From Oxalicibacterium flavum (lineage in GTDB: Bacteria; Pseudomonadota; Gammaproteobacteria; Burkholderiales; Burkholderiaceae_D): 64,000 nt of DNA. Below, in pieces: positions 9,645 to 17,873 of the stretch. Position 1 is the stretch's first letter. Every line of letters begins with the position of its first letter. A program made the translations under genes and the position numbers. Below the pieces are notes generated by a model that was not told the DNA's origin, did no database searches, and saw only the letters and a list, made by a program, of their open reading frames with translations. Location of the stretch: positions 186,001-250,000 of the forward strand of contig NZ_BMCG01000006.1 of NCBI RefSeq assembly GCF_014635065.1, read 5' to 3'.

Positions 9645-10442
9645 ATGAATATCACGCTGGAAAATCAGGTTGCGATCGTCACCGGCGGCAGTTCGGGACT
9701 GGGACGAGCCATCTGTCTTGCGTTCGGGCAGGCGGGGGCGAAGGTTGTCGTCAATTATCGGCGCGACGACAAGGCCGCTGCCGCAGTGGTCGCGCAGATC
9801 GAACGGGCCGGCGGCGCGGCACTGGCCGTGCAGGCGGATGTCGGTGAGGAAGCCGATGTCGAGCGTCTGTTCGCCGAAACCATCGAGCGTTTCGGTGCGG
9901 TCGATATCCTGGTGGCGAATTCGGGCATGCAGCAGGATGCGGGTTTTGCCGAGATGACGCTCGAGCAGTGGGATTCGGTGCTGAAGGTCAACCTGACCGG
10001 GCAGTTCCTGTGCGCCAGGGCGGCCGTCAAGGCATTTCGCGTGCAGGGTGACCGTGGCGTGTCGCGCGCACGCGGGAAGATTCTGTGCATGAGTTCGGTG
10101 CATCAGCGCATTCCGTGGGCCGGTCATGTCAATTATGCCGCCTCCAAGGGAGGCGTCGCGCTGCTGATGGCGTCGCTGGCGCAGGAAGTGGCGGCCGAGG
10201 GAATTCGGGTCAATGCGATTGCGCCAGGCGCAATTCGTACCCCGATCAATGAGAACGTGACGCAGGGCGACGGCGAGAAGAAGCTGCTGGAACTGATCCC
10301 CTGGGGCCGTATCGGCGATCCCGAGGATGTTGCGCGCGCGGCTATGTTCCTGGTGTCGGATATGGCCGATTACGTGGTCGGTACCACCTTGTACATCGAT
10401 GGCGGCATGTCGCTGTACCCCGGATTCGAGGACAACGGTTGA
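9645..10442 (+). CDS. SDR-family oxidoreductase, glucose 1-dehydrogenase-like
   Basis: A 265-residue classical short-chain dehydrogenase. The Rossmann glycine motif TGGSSGLG is at residues 13-20, NSG follows further on, and the catalytic residues include Tyr164 and Lys168 in NYAASKGG with a serine in MSSVHQ. The C-terminal GTTLYIDGGMSLYPGF resembles bacterial glucose 1-dehydrogenases. Its stop overlaps the ATG of a GH15 glycosidase (TGATG), so the two are coupled; a role in oxidising a sugar released by that enzyme is inference. Start chosen at ATG 9645, with GGGGAG upstream and a normal family N-terminus. Confidence 0.82.
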   Translation: MNITLENQVAIVTGGSSGLGRAICLAFGQAGAKVVVNYRRDDKAAAAVVAQIERAGGAALAVQADVGEEADVERLFAETIERFGAVDILVANSGMQQDAGFAEMTLEQWDSVLKVNLTGQFLCARAAVKAFRVQGDRGVSRARGKILCMSSVHQRIPWAGHVNYAASKGGVALLMASLAQEVAAEGIRVNAIAPGAIRTPINENVTQGDGEKKLLELIPWGRIGDPEDVARAAMFLVSDMADYVVGTTLYIDGGMSLYPGFEDNG

Positions 10443-12319
10443 TGGCGCAAAACAAGAAGACAGCAACGCCGCGCAAGCAGGCATCGCTACGAAAAGCCAA
10501 GGCTGCGACGGCGTCGAGCCGCATTCCGCGTTCGATCGCCGACCATGGCGTGATCGGCAATCTATCGACGGCGGCGCTGGTCGCCACCGATGGCGCAATC
10601 GACTTTCTGTGCTGGCCCTGTTTCGACAGTCCCGCCATTTTTGCCGCGCTGCTGGATCCCGACAAGGGAGGGGCTTACATGCTCGCTCCGCAATTGGACG
10701 ATGCGCGGGTGATCCAGATGTATCTGCCGGATACCAATGTGCTGATGACGCGCTGGATTGCGCGCGAAGCGAGCGCCGAGGTGATCGACATGATGCCGAT
10801 GCCGCTGGCAGACGGCGCCTGTCCGACGCGCGTGGTCAGGCAGGTCAGGGCCACCCGCGGGCAGGTGCGCATTCAGCTGCGTTGCGCGCCGCGCTTCGAT
10901 TATGGAAGGGCGCCGCTCAAGGTGCGCATCGAAGAGGGATGTGCGGTTTTTTCCAGTCATGGTCATCCCACGCTGCGCCTGTCCGGTCCGGCTGCCTTTC
11001 ATGCAGGCAGAAACGAGGCGACGGCCGAGCTTGTCCTGCAGCAGGGCGAGTATGCCGATTTCGTGTTCGAGGAACACGACATGCCAATGCTGTCGCAACA
11101 CGATCTGCATGAACTCGAACGCTATACCATCCGTTACTGGCAGGAGTGGACGGCGCGCTCAAGCTACAAGGGCCATTGGCGCGAGGCCGTCACTCGCTCG
11201 GCGCTCGTGCTCAAGCTGCTGACGTCGCGCCAGCACGGCTCCATGGTGGCGGCAGCCACATTCGGTCTGCCGGAAGCGGAAGGCGGGGAGCGCAACTGGG
11301 ACTATCGCGCTACCTGGATACGCGACGCTTCCTTCGCCATGTATGCACTGATGCGTCTGGGCTATCAGGAAGAGGCGTCCGCGTTTTATGGATGGCTGGG
11401 TCGGCTTGCCGTGCATTCCGACCGAAGCGGCACGTTGAAGGTGATGTACGCCCTGGATGGCGGCATTCCGCCCAGGGAAACGATCCTCGACCATTTTTCC
11501 GGCTATGGCGGCGCAGTGCCGGTGCGTATCGGCAACGATGCCGTGGATCAGATCCAGCTGGATATCTATGGAGAGTTGCTCGATTCGATCTATCTGAGCA
11601 ACAAGTATGGCGACGCCATTTCGCACGAACAATGGGCGGGCGTCAGGCGGGTGGTTGACCATGTCTGCCGCGACTGGAAGAAGCCGGACGCGGGCATCTG
11701 GGAAATTCGCAGCAAGCCGCGTCACCATCTGCACTCGCGCCTGATGTGCTGGGTTGCGGTCGATCGCGCGATCCGTCTTGCCAGCAAGCGTTCGCTGGCG
11801 GCGCCGTTCGATAAATGGATTCGTGCACGCAACGCGATCCACGACGATATCTGGAAAAATTTCTGGAACGACAAGGGCGGGCATTTTGTGCAAAGCAAGG
11901 GACGCACGGAGCTTGACGCCTCGCTGCTGCTGATGCCGCTGGTGCGCTTTGTCAGCGCGACCGATCCGCGCTGGCTGGCAACGCTCGATGCGATCGGCAG
12001 GACATTGTCGGACGACGGGCTCGTCTATCGCTATCGCAACGAGGATGGATTGCGCGGCGAAGAAGGCGCGTTCGCCGCCTGTTCGTTCTGGTATGTCGAG
12101 TGTCTGGCGCGTGCCGGTCGCGTCGATGAGGCGCGTCTGGTGTTCGAGAAGGTACTGCATTACGCCAACCATTTGCACTTGTACGCCGAAGAGTTCGATG
12201 TGCACGCACGGCTGAGTGGAAATTTTCCGCAGGCATTCACGCATCTGGCATTGATCAGCGCGGCCCATTATCTCGATCGCCGGGTGTCGGGGGCCAGCAG
12301 GGGCGAATGGCCGGCGTGA
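10442..12319 (+). CDS. Glycoside hydrolase family 15 (glucoamylase/trehalase-like)
   Basis: A 625-residue cytoplasmic protein (no signal peptide; lysine-rich N-terminus). Bacterial GH15 enzymes hydrolyse alpha-glucosidic bonds in maltodextrin or trehalose. The N-terminal beta domain starts at IADHGVIGNLSTAALV. The catalytic (alpha/alpha)6 barrel has the hallmark ERNWDYRATWIRDASF near residues 283-298 and EEGAFAACSFWYVE near 538-552. The actual substrate (trehalose or a dextrin) cannot be decided from sequence. The ATG at 10442 overlaps the SDR stop. Two small genes follow closely on the same strand. Confidence 0.88.
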   Translation: MAQNKKTATPRKQASLRKAKAATASSRIPRSIADHGVIGNLSTAALVATDGAIDFLCWPCFDSPAIFAALLDPDKGGAYMLAPQLDDARVIQMYLPDTNVLMTRWIAREASAEVIDMMPMPLADGACPTRVVRQVRATRGQVRIQLRCAPRFDYGRAPLKVRIEEGCAVFSSHGHPTLRLSGPAAFHAGRNEATAELVLQQGEYADFVFEEHDMPMLSQHDLHELERYTIRYWQEWTARSSYKGHWREAVTRSALVLKLLTSRQHGSMVAAATFGLPEAEGGERNWDYRATWIRDASFAMYALMRLGYQEEASAFYGWLGRLAVHSDRSGTLKVMYALDGGIPPRETILDHFSGYGGAVPVRIGNDAVDQIQLDIYGELLDSIYLSNKYGDAISHEQWAGVRRVVDHVCRDWKKPDAGIWEIRSKPRHHLHSRLMCWVAVDRAIRLASKRSLAAPFDKWIRARNAIHDDIWKNFWNDKGGHFVQSKGRTELDASLLLMPLVRFVSATDPRWLATLDAIGRTLSDDGLVYRYRNEDGLRGEEGAFAACSFWYVECLARAGRVDEARLVFEKVLHYANHLHLYAEEFDVHARLSGNFPQAFTHLALISAAHYLDRRVSGASRGEWPA

Positions 12320-12373
12320 CGGGTTTGCCGGCACAACACGCAGGGTTGCGAACAAGACCGGAGGAGGAGCGAA

Positions 12374-12598
12374 ATGAGTCATACCAATGTCGAGAATCAC
12401 AAGGGCTACGACGTGCACGGTACCAGTGAAAAGCACGATAGCGGCAAGTGGATCGGGAGCTTTCATGTGGCAAGGAGCGGTCTTCCTGTCATCAGCATCA
12501 GCGTTCTGGATGCGGAGTTCGGCCAGGCCGAAGAGGCAGCCGAGCATGCATTGCAGCAGGGGCGGCGCTACATAGACAATATGAAAGCCCATGACTGA
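12374..12598 (+). CDS. Small uncharacterised protein, 74 aa
   Basis: Not recognised as a named family. It starts at ATG 12374 after a strong GGAGGAGG site. Pattern: a KGYDVHGT strand, GKWIGSFHVAR, a hydrophobic strand, then the helix EEAAEHALQQGRRYID. This order resembles the 84-aa protein at 6542. Its stop overlaps the next gene by 8 bp, so they are cotranslated, and it lies 54 bp after the GH15 gene, perhaps in one operon with it. Confidence 0.65.
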   Translation: MSHTNVENHKGYDVHGTSEKHDSGKWIGSFHVARSGLPVISISVLDAEFGQAEEAAEHALQQGRRYIDNMKAHD

Positions 12599-12887
12599 CG
12601 CCGATACGCCGGCCGTGCGGGAGCCGCATGGGTGTCCTGCAGAAGTCTGCGGTCACCGCATAGCGGTCGCGGCGCGACCGATACAGGCGCATCTGTTTGC
12701 CGGCGTGGTATCGGTTTGCGTGCTGGACGATGGCGAACGATGCGAGCCGCCGGTGGCGATCATGGTGCCCGGACAATGGCAGAGTGAGGAAGAGGCGCGT
12801 CGCGCTGCGGCTGACTACGCAGGAGTGATGGCAAGAACGGGAGCGTTGCGGCTGGCGACGAGAGTGCGGACGCTGGCGGGCGGTTGA
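12591..12887 (+). CDS. Small uncharacterised protein, 98 aa
   Basis: Overlaps the stop of the preceding 74-aa gene by 8 bp. It begins with about 20 residues of low complexity, then an alternating strand pattern (HRIAVAARPIQAHLFAGVV) and a C-terminal helix (SEEEARRAAADYAGVMAR). Again this is the small alpha-beta plan of its neighbour, so the pair may be related. Three cysteines lie in the first half. Convergent with the next gene on the minus strand. Function unknown. Confidence 0.55.
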   Translation: MTDADTPAVREPHGCPAEVCGHRIAVAARPIQAHLFAGVVSVCVLDDGERCEPPVAIMVPGQWQSEEEARRAAADYAGVMARTGALRLATRVRTLAGG

Positions 12888-12907
12888 TGCCGCAGCAAAA
12901 CAATGAC

Positions 12908-13429
12908 TCAGCGTACGTGCCGGAGCTTGTGCAAATAGGAATAGAGTTGCTGACGCTGCGTGGCATCGAGGCGAATGCATTCGCCGTTGGCGGTAATGGT
13001 CAGTTCTCCGTTGAGGAAGAATGACGCGACAATCGGAGATTCGGCGTTCATGGCGAGGCCGCGCATGGCATTGCGATGAGCCGGCGGATGGGCGGGTGAT
13101 GGCGCCTTGGCGGCCGGTGCAACGCTGGCCGGGGAGGGCAGGCGCTGCTTCGCGCACGAAGGCGCTTTGCGTTCCACTGCAGCGGCAGTGAATGCGGCGT
13201 GCTGGGCGGCCTGGGGCATGGCGAAATAAAGCTTGCCGGCATCGTCCGTTACCTTGACGATGACGCCGCGCGAAAGAGGCCGCAGCAGCATCGAGCGCAC
13301 AGCGTTGCAAGTGCACTCGAGTATATTGCCCAGTTCACGCGTGGTGCGAGGCCGGGTTTGTATGGCCTCGATGGCAATGGCGACCTTGCTGCCCCGACGC
13401 GGTGTATAACGCTTTCCCTGTTTTTCCAT
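12908..13429 (-). CDS. Putative winged-helix DNA-binding protein, 173 aa
   Basis: Residues 15-70 (VAIAIEAIQTRPRTTRELGNILECTCNAVRSML in outline, followed by a short wing) look like a winged helix-turn-helix, with the likely recognition helix around TCNAVRSMLL. A Pro/Ala-rich linker (about 85-125) joins it to a C-terminal region with a two-strand hairpin (FFLNGELTITANGECIRLD) and a helix. The architecture resembles small phage-type or plasmid-type regulators, but I cannot name the family. Weak ribosome binding site before ATG 13429. The next gene upstream, also minus strand, is an XRE regulator. Confidence 0.6.
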   Translation of the reverse strand: MEKQGKRYTPRRGSKVAIAIEAIQTRPRTTRELGNILECTCNAVRSMLLRPLSRGVIVKVTDDAGKLYFAMPQAAQHAAFTAAAVERKAPSCAKQRLPSPASVAPAAKAPSPAHPPAHRNAMRGLAMNAESPIVASFFLNGELTITANGECIRLDATQRQQLYSYLHKLRHVR

Positions 13430-13687
13430 CTCAATGACTTTTACCGCATGCTTGCCCCGCAGGCAGCTGTTTTACTGTACGAACCGTGTGGATTTCTATC
13501 ATGCAATTTATGCGAGAACGGATTGATATGTCAATTCGTGAACGGTTAATTTTTGTGACAATTACAGGCTTTTGAATGCATCAGACCAGCAAAATACCGT
13601 ATCTCTGCCGTTTCGGCATGCCGGACTGACGAACGGCGATAAAAATCGGAATAGTGGACCGGAAGGCGAAGGAAGAGGGCGAGCGGG

Positions 13688-14077
13688 TCAGGACTTGCGC
13701 GTGTCGGCGCTGTCGCTCTTCTCAAAAGGCAGCGGCTCGGCGATCGTATCGATGATCTTGACGATCTGGTTCAGCTTGTATTCGGGCATTTGCTGCATGA
13801 CCCTCAGCGCATGGGCAATGCGTTGATCGAGCAGCGGGTCGGCAGTGCCTTGAGAAGACGGAAGACTGTCTTCCTCGCCCTCGTTCAGCCAGGTAAACGA
13901 GACACGGCATGCCTTCGCGAGTTTCTTGATGGTTTCTGTTTCAGGGCCCTTGGCGCCGATGTCCTTGAGGATGCGGCTGATGGTGGCCTGAGGAACGCCG
14001 GACAGACGCGAAAGCTCGCTTTGAGACTTGATTCTTGCGGCTTTCATTGCCTGGTCCAGGCGATTTCCGATATTCAT
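13688..14077 (-). CDS. XRE-family transcriptional regulator
   Basis: A 129-residue protein with an N-terminal HTH_3 domain (about residues 3-62): RLDQAMKAARIKSQSELSRL, then GVPQATISRIL as the recognition helix and KKLAKACRVSFTWLNEG to close the fold. The C-terminal half is short and helical and may dimerise. An in-frame extension of 12 residues upstream is possible, but ATG 14077 gives the usual MNIGNRL beginning. It is not beside a toxin gene or phage genes. Targets unknown; self-regulation from the upstream gap is plausible but unproven. Confidence 0.85.
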   Translation of the reverse strand: MNIGNRLDQAMKAARIKSQSELSRLSGVPQATISRILKDIGAKGPETETIKKLAKACRVSFTWLNEGEEDSLPSSQGTADPLLDQRIAHALRVMQQMPEYKLNQIVKIIDTIAEPLPFEKSDSADTRKS

Positions 14078-14244
14078 GCGGCCGACTATACATACGCGCA
14101 TAAGGCCGATCAAAGTTCTATCCGTTCAGCACTAGTTTTTCTATACGTTCGTGAATATGCGTGGATTTTCGAGACTATGAAGACGCGCAAGGAATTCCCT
14201 TGGCCAATGCTGCGGCAGCAGGAAAAAGAGCGTGAGGTCATGGA

Positions 14245-14529
14245 TCAGGCGGCCGGGCGCATGATTTTCTGTACGCCATCCTTGTTGAGAATGTCGCCCC
14301 ATGATTCGATCCGGTAGGCATCGCCGAACTTGTGGATGGTCATGCCGTATTGTTCGCAGAGTTTTTGTACTGCTTCATCGATGATGGTGCGGTCGATGCC
14401 GGTCAAATCGTCGAGAGCGGACGGAGTCGGGCGTTCCAGCAGGTCGATGGCGCAGGCCAGCACAAACAGGCGGCGCGCATCGTCGTGCGGATATTGCGGG
14501 ATGCCGAATTGATTGACGGGAATGCCCAT
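14245..14529 (-). CDS. Conserved hypothetical protein with winged-helix-like region, 94 aa
   Basis: Starts at ATG 14529 after a very strong AAGGAGG site. Residues 20-80 (an ACAIDLLERPTPSALDDLTG helix pair, an IIDEAVQKLCEQYGMTI helix, then a KFGDAYRIESWGDIL wing) read like a winged helix-turn-helix that tests a repressor-type switch. I recall similar short proteins in Oxalobacteraceae and Burkholderia but have no functional assignment. It is separated from the XRE gene by 167 bp. Confidence 0.65.
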   Translation of the reverse strand: MGIPVNQFGIPQYPHDDARRLFVLACAIDLLERPTPSALDDLTGIDRTIIDEAVQKLCEQYGMTIHKFGDAYRIESWGDILNKDGVQKIMRPAA

Positions 14530-14809
14530 TCGATCCTCCTTTTTTCTGAAACGCGCTCACTTGCCGGAATGCATGACAATGGCATGCGTATCGATACCCG
14601 GACGGGCGATGGCTGGCGCCTGCATGGCACAAGCTCCTCAATGCTTGACTGTGCGGCCCGGCAAAGATTCCCGGACGGACTGGGCTGCACGCGTTTGCCG
14701 CGTGCATCGGCGGGAACTCCGCTTTTAGGCTAGGCTTGCAAACTTGTTTTGCATGGATGTTTCGTGCAACCGATATCCTGCTGTTTCCTCCTCTCTGAAT
14801 GGATCGCGA

Positions 14810-17311
14810 ATGCTGGTGCAATCATTAAGAATGACGAGGCGCGACTGGCGCGCCGGTGAACTGCGTTTTCTGCTGGTGGCGCTGATCGTGGCAGTGGCAG
14901 CACTTTCTTCGGTCGGCTTCTTCGTCGACCGCATGCGCGCGCAACTCGCGCGCGACGCCAACCAGCTGCTGGCGGCCGATCTCGTGATACGCACCGATGA
15001 ACCGATTGCGGCTGCCCTGCGCGACGAGGCCCAAAGGCGCGGACTGCAACTGGCGGAAACCATTGTATTTCCGAGCATGGCGGGCATCGGAACAGGAGAG
15101 GACAGTGTCGCCAGACTGGCGTCGATCAAGGCGGTCAGTTCCGGCTACCCCTTGCGGGGAGCGGTAAAGATTGCCGACGCCATCGATGTCGAAGGCACGC
15201 CTGCCACTGCCATTCCCGCTTCGGGCACGGTATGGGCCGACGCGGCGCTGCTCAGTAGTCTGGATGCACGCGTGGGCGATGCGCTGCGTCTGGGCGACAA
15301 GACCTTCAGGATTGCCGGCGTCATCACGTTCGAACCCGATCGCGGTGCCGGCTTCATGAACTTTGCGCCACGCGTCATGCTTGCGCAGAGCGATCTGGCC
15401 GCCACCAATCTGATCCAGTTCGGTTCGCGTGTCAGTTATCGTCTGCTGGTCGCGGGAGAGAAGGGCGCGGTTGCCGATTTCGGCCGGTACATGGAACAGC
15501 AGATCGATGAGCAGAAGCTGCGCGGCGTGCGTCTCGAGTCGCTGGAATCGGGACGCCCGGAAATGCGCGCCACGCTCGAACGTGCAGAACAGTTCCTGTC
15601 GCTGGTCAGTCTGCTGTCCGCCATGCTCGCCGCGGTGGCGGTGGCGATGGCGGCACGTCGCTTCATGCTGCGGCACGTGAATGCATGCGCCATGCTGCGC
15701 TGTCTGGGCATGACCCAGAATCAGGTGACGGGACTGTATCTGATCGAATTTCTGCTGGTCGGGCTGATCGGCAGCGCGGTCGGTGCGGCAATCGGTTTCG
15801 GCGCGCATTTCGTGCTGATCGAATGGCTGGGCCGACTGGTCACCGGCGATCTGCCGCCGGCTTCCTTCATACCTGCCGTGCAGGCCATCGTGACCGGGCT
15901 GATCCTGCTGGTGGGGTTTGCGATTCCGCCCATCCTGCAACTGCGCAACGTGCCGCACAATCGCGTGATCCGCCAGGAACAGGCGTTGCCGCAGCCGATG
16001 ACCATGGCGACCTATGGACTGGGATTGCTGACCTTCGTCGGTCTGCTGCTGTGGCAGGCCGGCAATCTGCGTCTGGGACTGATGACTGCCGGCGGTTTCC
16101 TCGGTGGCCTGGCGGTGTTTGCGCTGGCTGGTTGGGGGGCACTGAAATCACTGCGCTTTCTGCGTGCGGCAGCCGATCATCCGAACTGGCGTTTTGCCCT
16201 GACTTCGCTGCAGCGGCGTCCCGGAGCGACCGTGGTGCAGATCGTCGCACTGGCGCTGGGTTTGATGGCCTTGCTGCTGTTGACCGTGATCCGTGGCGAC
16301 CTGGTTGACGCCTGGCGGCAGGCCACGCCGCCGGATGCGCCCAATCGTTTCGTCATCAATATCCAGCCCGAGCAGAAGGCGCAGATCGAGGAACGTCTGG
16401 CGCAGGCCGGCATCGTCAATGCCAAGCTGTTCCCGATGATTCGCGGACGTCTGCTGGCGATCAACGATACGCCCGTTAACGGCGAATCCTTTATCGAGGA
16501 CCGCGCCAAACGGCTCGTTGACCGCGAGTTCAATCTGTCGACCATGATGGAAGTGCCGGACGGAAACGAGATCAAGGCCGGACGCTGGTATGACGACAGC
16601 AAGCCGGAAGCTTCGATCGAATCCGGTCTTGCGAAAACCCTCAATCTCAAGCTCGGCGACATGCTGCGCTTCGAGATCGCGGGGGAGACGGTCGATGTCG
16701 CCATCACCAGCCTGCGTGATCTGGAATGGGGCTCGATGCGCGTCAACTTCTTCGTCATCATCAATCCGGCCGCGATGCAGAACATGCCGCAGACCTGGAT
16801 CACGGCCTTCCACCTGCCGCCGGAAAAAGCCGCGCTCGACAACCTGCTCACGCGCGATTTTCCGAACCTGACGGTGGTTGACATCGGCAGCGTGGTGAAG
16901 CAGATCCAGGACGTCGTCGATCAGGTGGTGGCAGCGGTCGAATTCCTGTTCCTGTTCACGCTGGCCTCGGGCATGCTGGTGTTGTACGCGGCGCTGGTCA
17001 GTTCGCAGGACGAGCGCAAGCGCGAGGCAGGGTTGCTGCGCGCGCTCGGTGCCACGCGCGCGCAGTTGTCGCGCGCGCAGTGGATCGAGTTCGTGCTGGT
17101 CGGCGGCTTGGCAGGCCTGCTGGCGGCAGCCGGCGCGACGGCAGTGGGCTGGAGTCTGGCCTACTTCGTCTTCGATTTCTCCTGGGTCTTCAGCCCGGTG
17201 GTATGGCTGGCGGGGATAGGTATCGGCGCCGCCTGCGCCTTCGTCGGCGGCTGGGTGGGCCTGCGCCACGTGTTGCGCCAGCCGCCGCTGCAGACGTTGC
17301 GCGAAGCCTGA
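14810..17311 (+). CDS. FtsX-like ABC transporter permease (YbbP type)
   Basis: An 833-residue inner-membrane protein with the two-module layout of large FtsX/MacB-like permeases: an N-terminal membrane helix (about residues 23-45), a periplasmic domain, three or four helices around 265-400, two further helices near 405-455, a second FtsX module with a second periplasmic domain (about 500-700), and C-terminal helices with the DERKREAGLLRALGATRAQL coupling segment. The YbbAP family has been linked to lipid or lysophospholipid export. The matching ATPase (YbbA) is not next to it. Start chosen at ATG 14810 (MLVQSLRMTRRDWRAGE); an upstream in-frame ATG would add 22 atypical residues. Confidence 0.85.
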   Translation: MLVQSLRMTRRDWRAGELRFLLVALIVAVAALSSVGFFVDRMRAQLARDANQLLAADLVIRTDEPIAAALRDEAQRRGLQLAETIVFPSMAGIGTGEDSVARLASIKAVSSGYPLRGAVKIADAIDVEGTPATAIPASGTVWADAALLSSLDARVGDALRLGDKTFRIAGVITFEPDRGAGFMNFAPRVMLAQSDLAATNLIQFGSRVSYRLLVAGEKGAVADFGRYMEQQIDEQKLRGVRLESLESGRPEMRATLERAEQFLSLVSLLSAMLAAVAVAMAARRFMLRHVNACAMLRCLGMTQNQVTGLYLIEFLLVGLIGSAVGAAIGFGAHFVLIEWLGRLVTGDLPPASFIPAVQAIVTGLILLVGFAIPPILQLRNVPHNRVIRQEQALPQPMTMATYGLGLLTFVGLLLWQAGNLRLGLMTAGGFLGGLAVFALAGWGALKSLRFLRAAADHPNWRFALTSLQRRPGATVVQIVALALGLMALLLLTVIRGDLVDAWRQATPPDAPNRFVINIQPEQKAQIEERLAQAGIVNAKLFPMIRGRLLAINDTPVNGESFIEDRAKRLVDREFNLSTMMEVPDGNEIKAGRWYDDSKPEASIESGLAKTLNLKLGDMLRFEIAGETVDVAITSLRDLEWGSMRVNFFVIINPAAMQNMPQTWITAFHLPPEKAALDNLLTRDFPNLTVVDIGSVVKQIQDVVDQVVAAVEFLFLFTLASGMLVLYAALVSSQDERKREAGLLRALGATRAQLSRAQWIEFVLVGGLAGLLAAAGATAVGWSLAYFVFDFSWVFSPVVWLAGIGIGAACAFVGGWVGLRHVLRQPPLQTLREA

Positions 17312-17357
17312 TGAAAGCCGTGCGGCGGCCGTCAGAAGCGGCCGCCGATGCGCTATC

Positions 17358-17810
17358 ATGACGGCCATGACTACTGCAGAAAACCAATCCACGCCGACCG
17401 CGCAAACTACGCAGGAAACGGAAAAGCCGCAGCACACCCTGTACGAGCTGCTCGACGGCGAAACCGGCCTGCGGGCGCTGGTTGACCGCTTCTACGATCT
17501 GATGGATCTCGAGCCGCAGTTCGCCGGCATCCGCGCCATGCATCCGCCCACGCTGGACGGTTCGCGCGACAAGCTGTTCTGGTTCCTGTCCGGCTGGACC
17601 GGCGGCCCCAATCTGTTCATCGAACGCTTCGGCCATCCGCGCCTGCGCGCCCGTCACCTGCCGTACGCGATCGGCATCAGCGAACGCGACCAGTGGATGC
17701 AGTGCATGGACATGGCGATGAACGAAGTCGGCCTGGTGCCGGCGCTGCAGGAATACATGCGCAAGGCGTTTGCCGAGACCGCCGACTGGATGCGCAATAC
17801 GCACGGCTGA
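17358..17810 (+). CDS. Group II truncated haemoglobin
   Basis: A heme protein of 150 residues that binds O2 or NO; group II members are usually linked to oxygen or nitrosative chemistry. Hallmarks: the B10 Tyr46 in DRFYDLMD, the proximal His93 in GHPRLRARHLP and the G8 Trp113 in RDQWMQCMD. The first 25 residues are a polar Thr/Gln/Glu-rich extension that may be disordered. The ATG at 17367 is an alternative start. It lies 46 bp after the permease, and whether the two are cotranscribed is unclear. Confidence 0.94.
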   Translation: MTAMTTAENQSTPTAQTTQETEKPQHTLYELLDGETGLRALVDRFYDLMDLEPQFAGIRAMHPPTLDGSRDKLFWFLSGWTGGPNLFIERFGHPRLRARHLPYAIGISERDQWMQCMDMAMNEVGLVPALQEYMRKAFAETADWMRNTHG

Positions 17811-17873
17811 TCGCGCGAGCCCCGATTTTCTTTTTTCGTTCAGCACGAGGCTGACGACCATCTAGGTTTTTCC

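Noticed and set aside
13535-14155. The octamer TTCGTGAA at 13535 and 14148, in front of two minus-strand regulator genes
   Set aside because: Only eight bases, not a palindrome and with different flanks; not enough to claim a shared operator.
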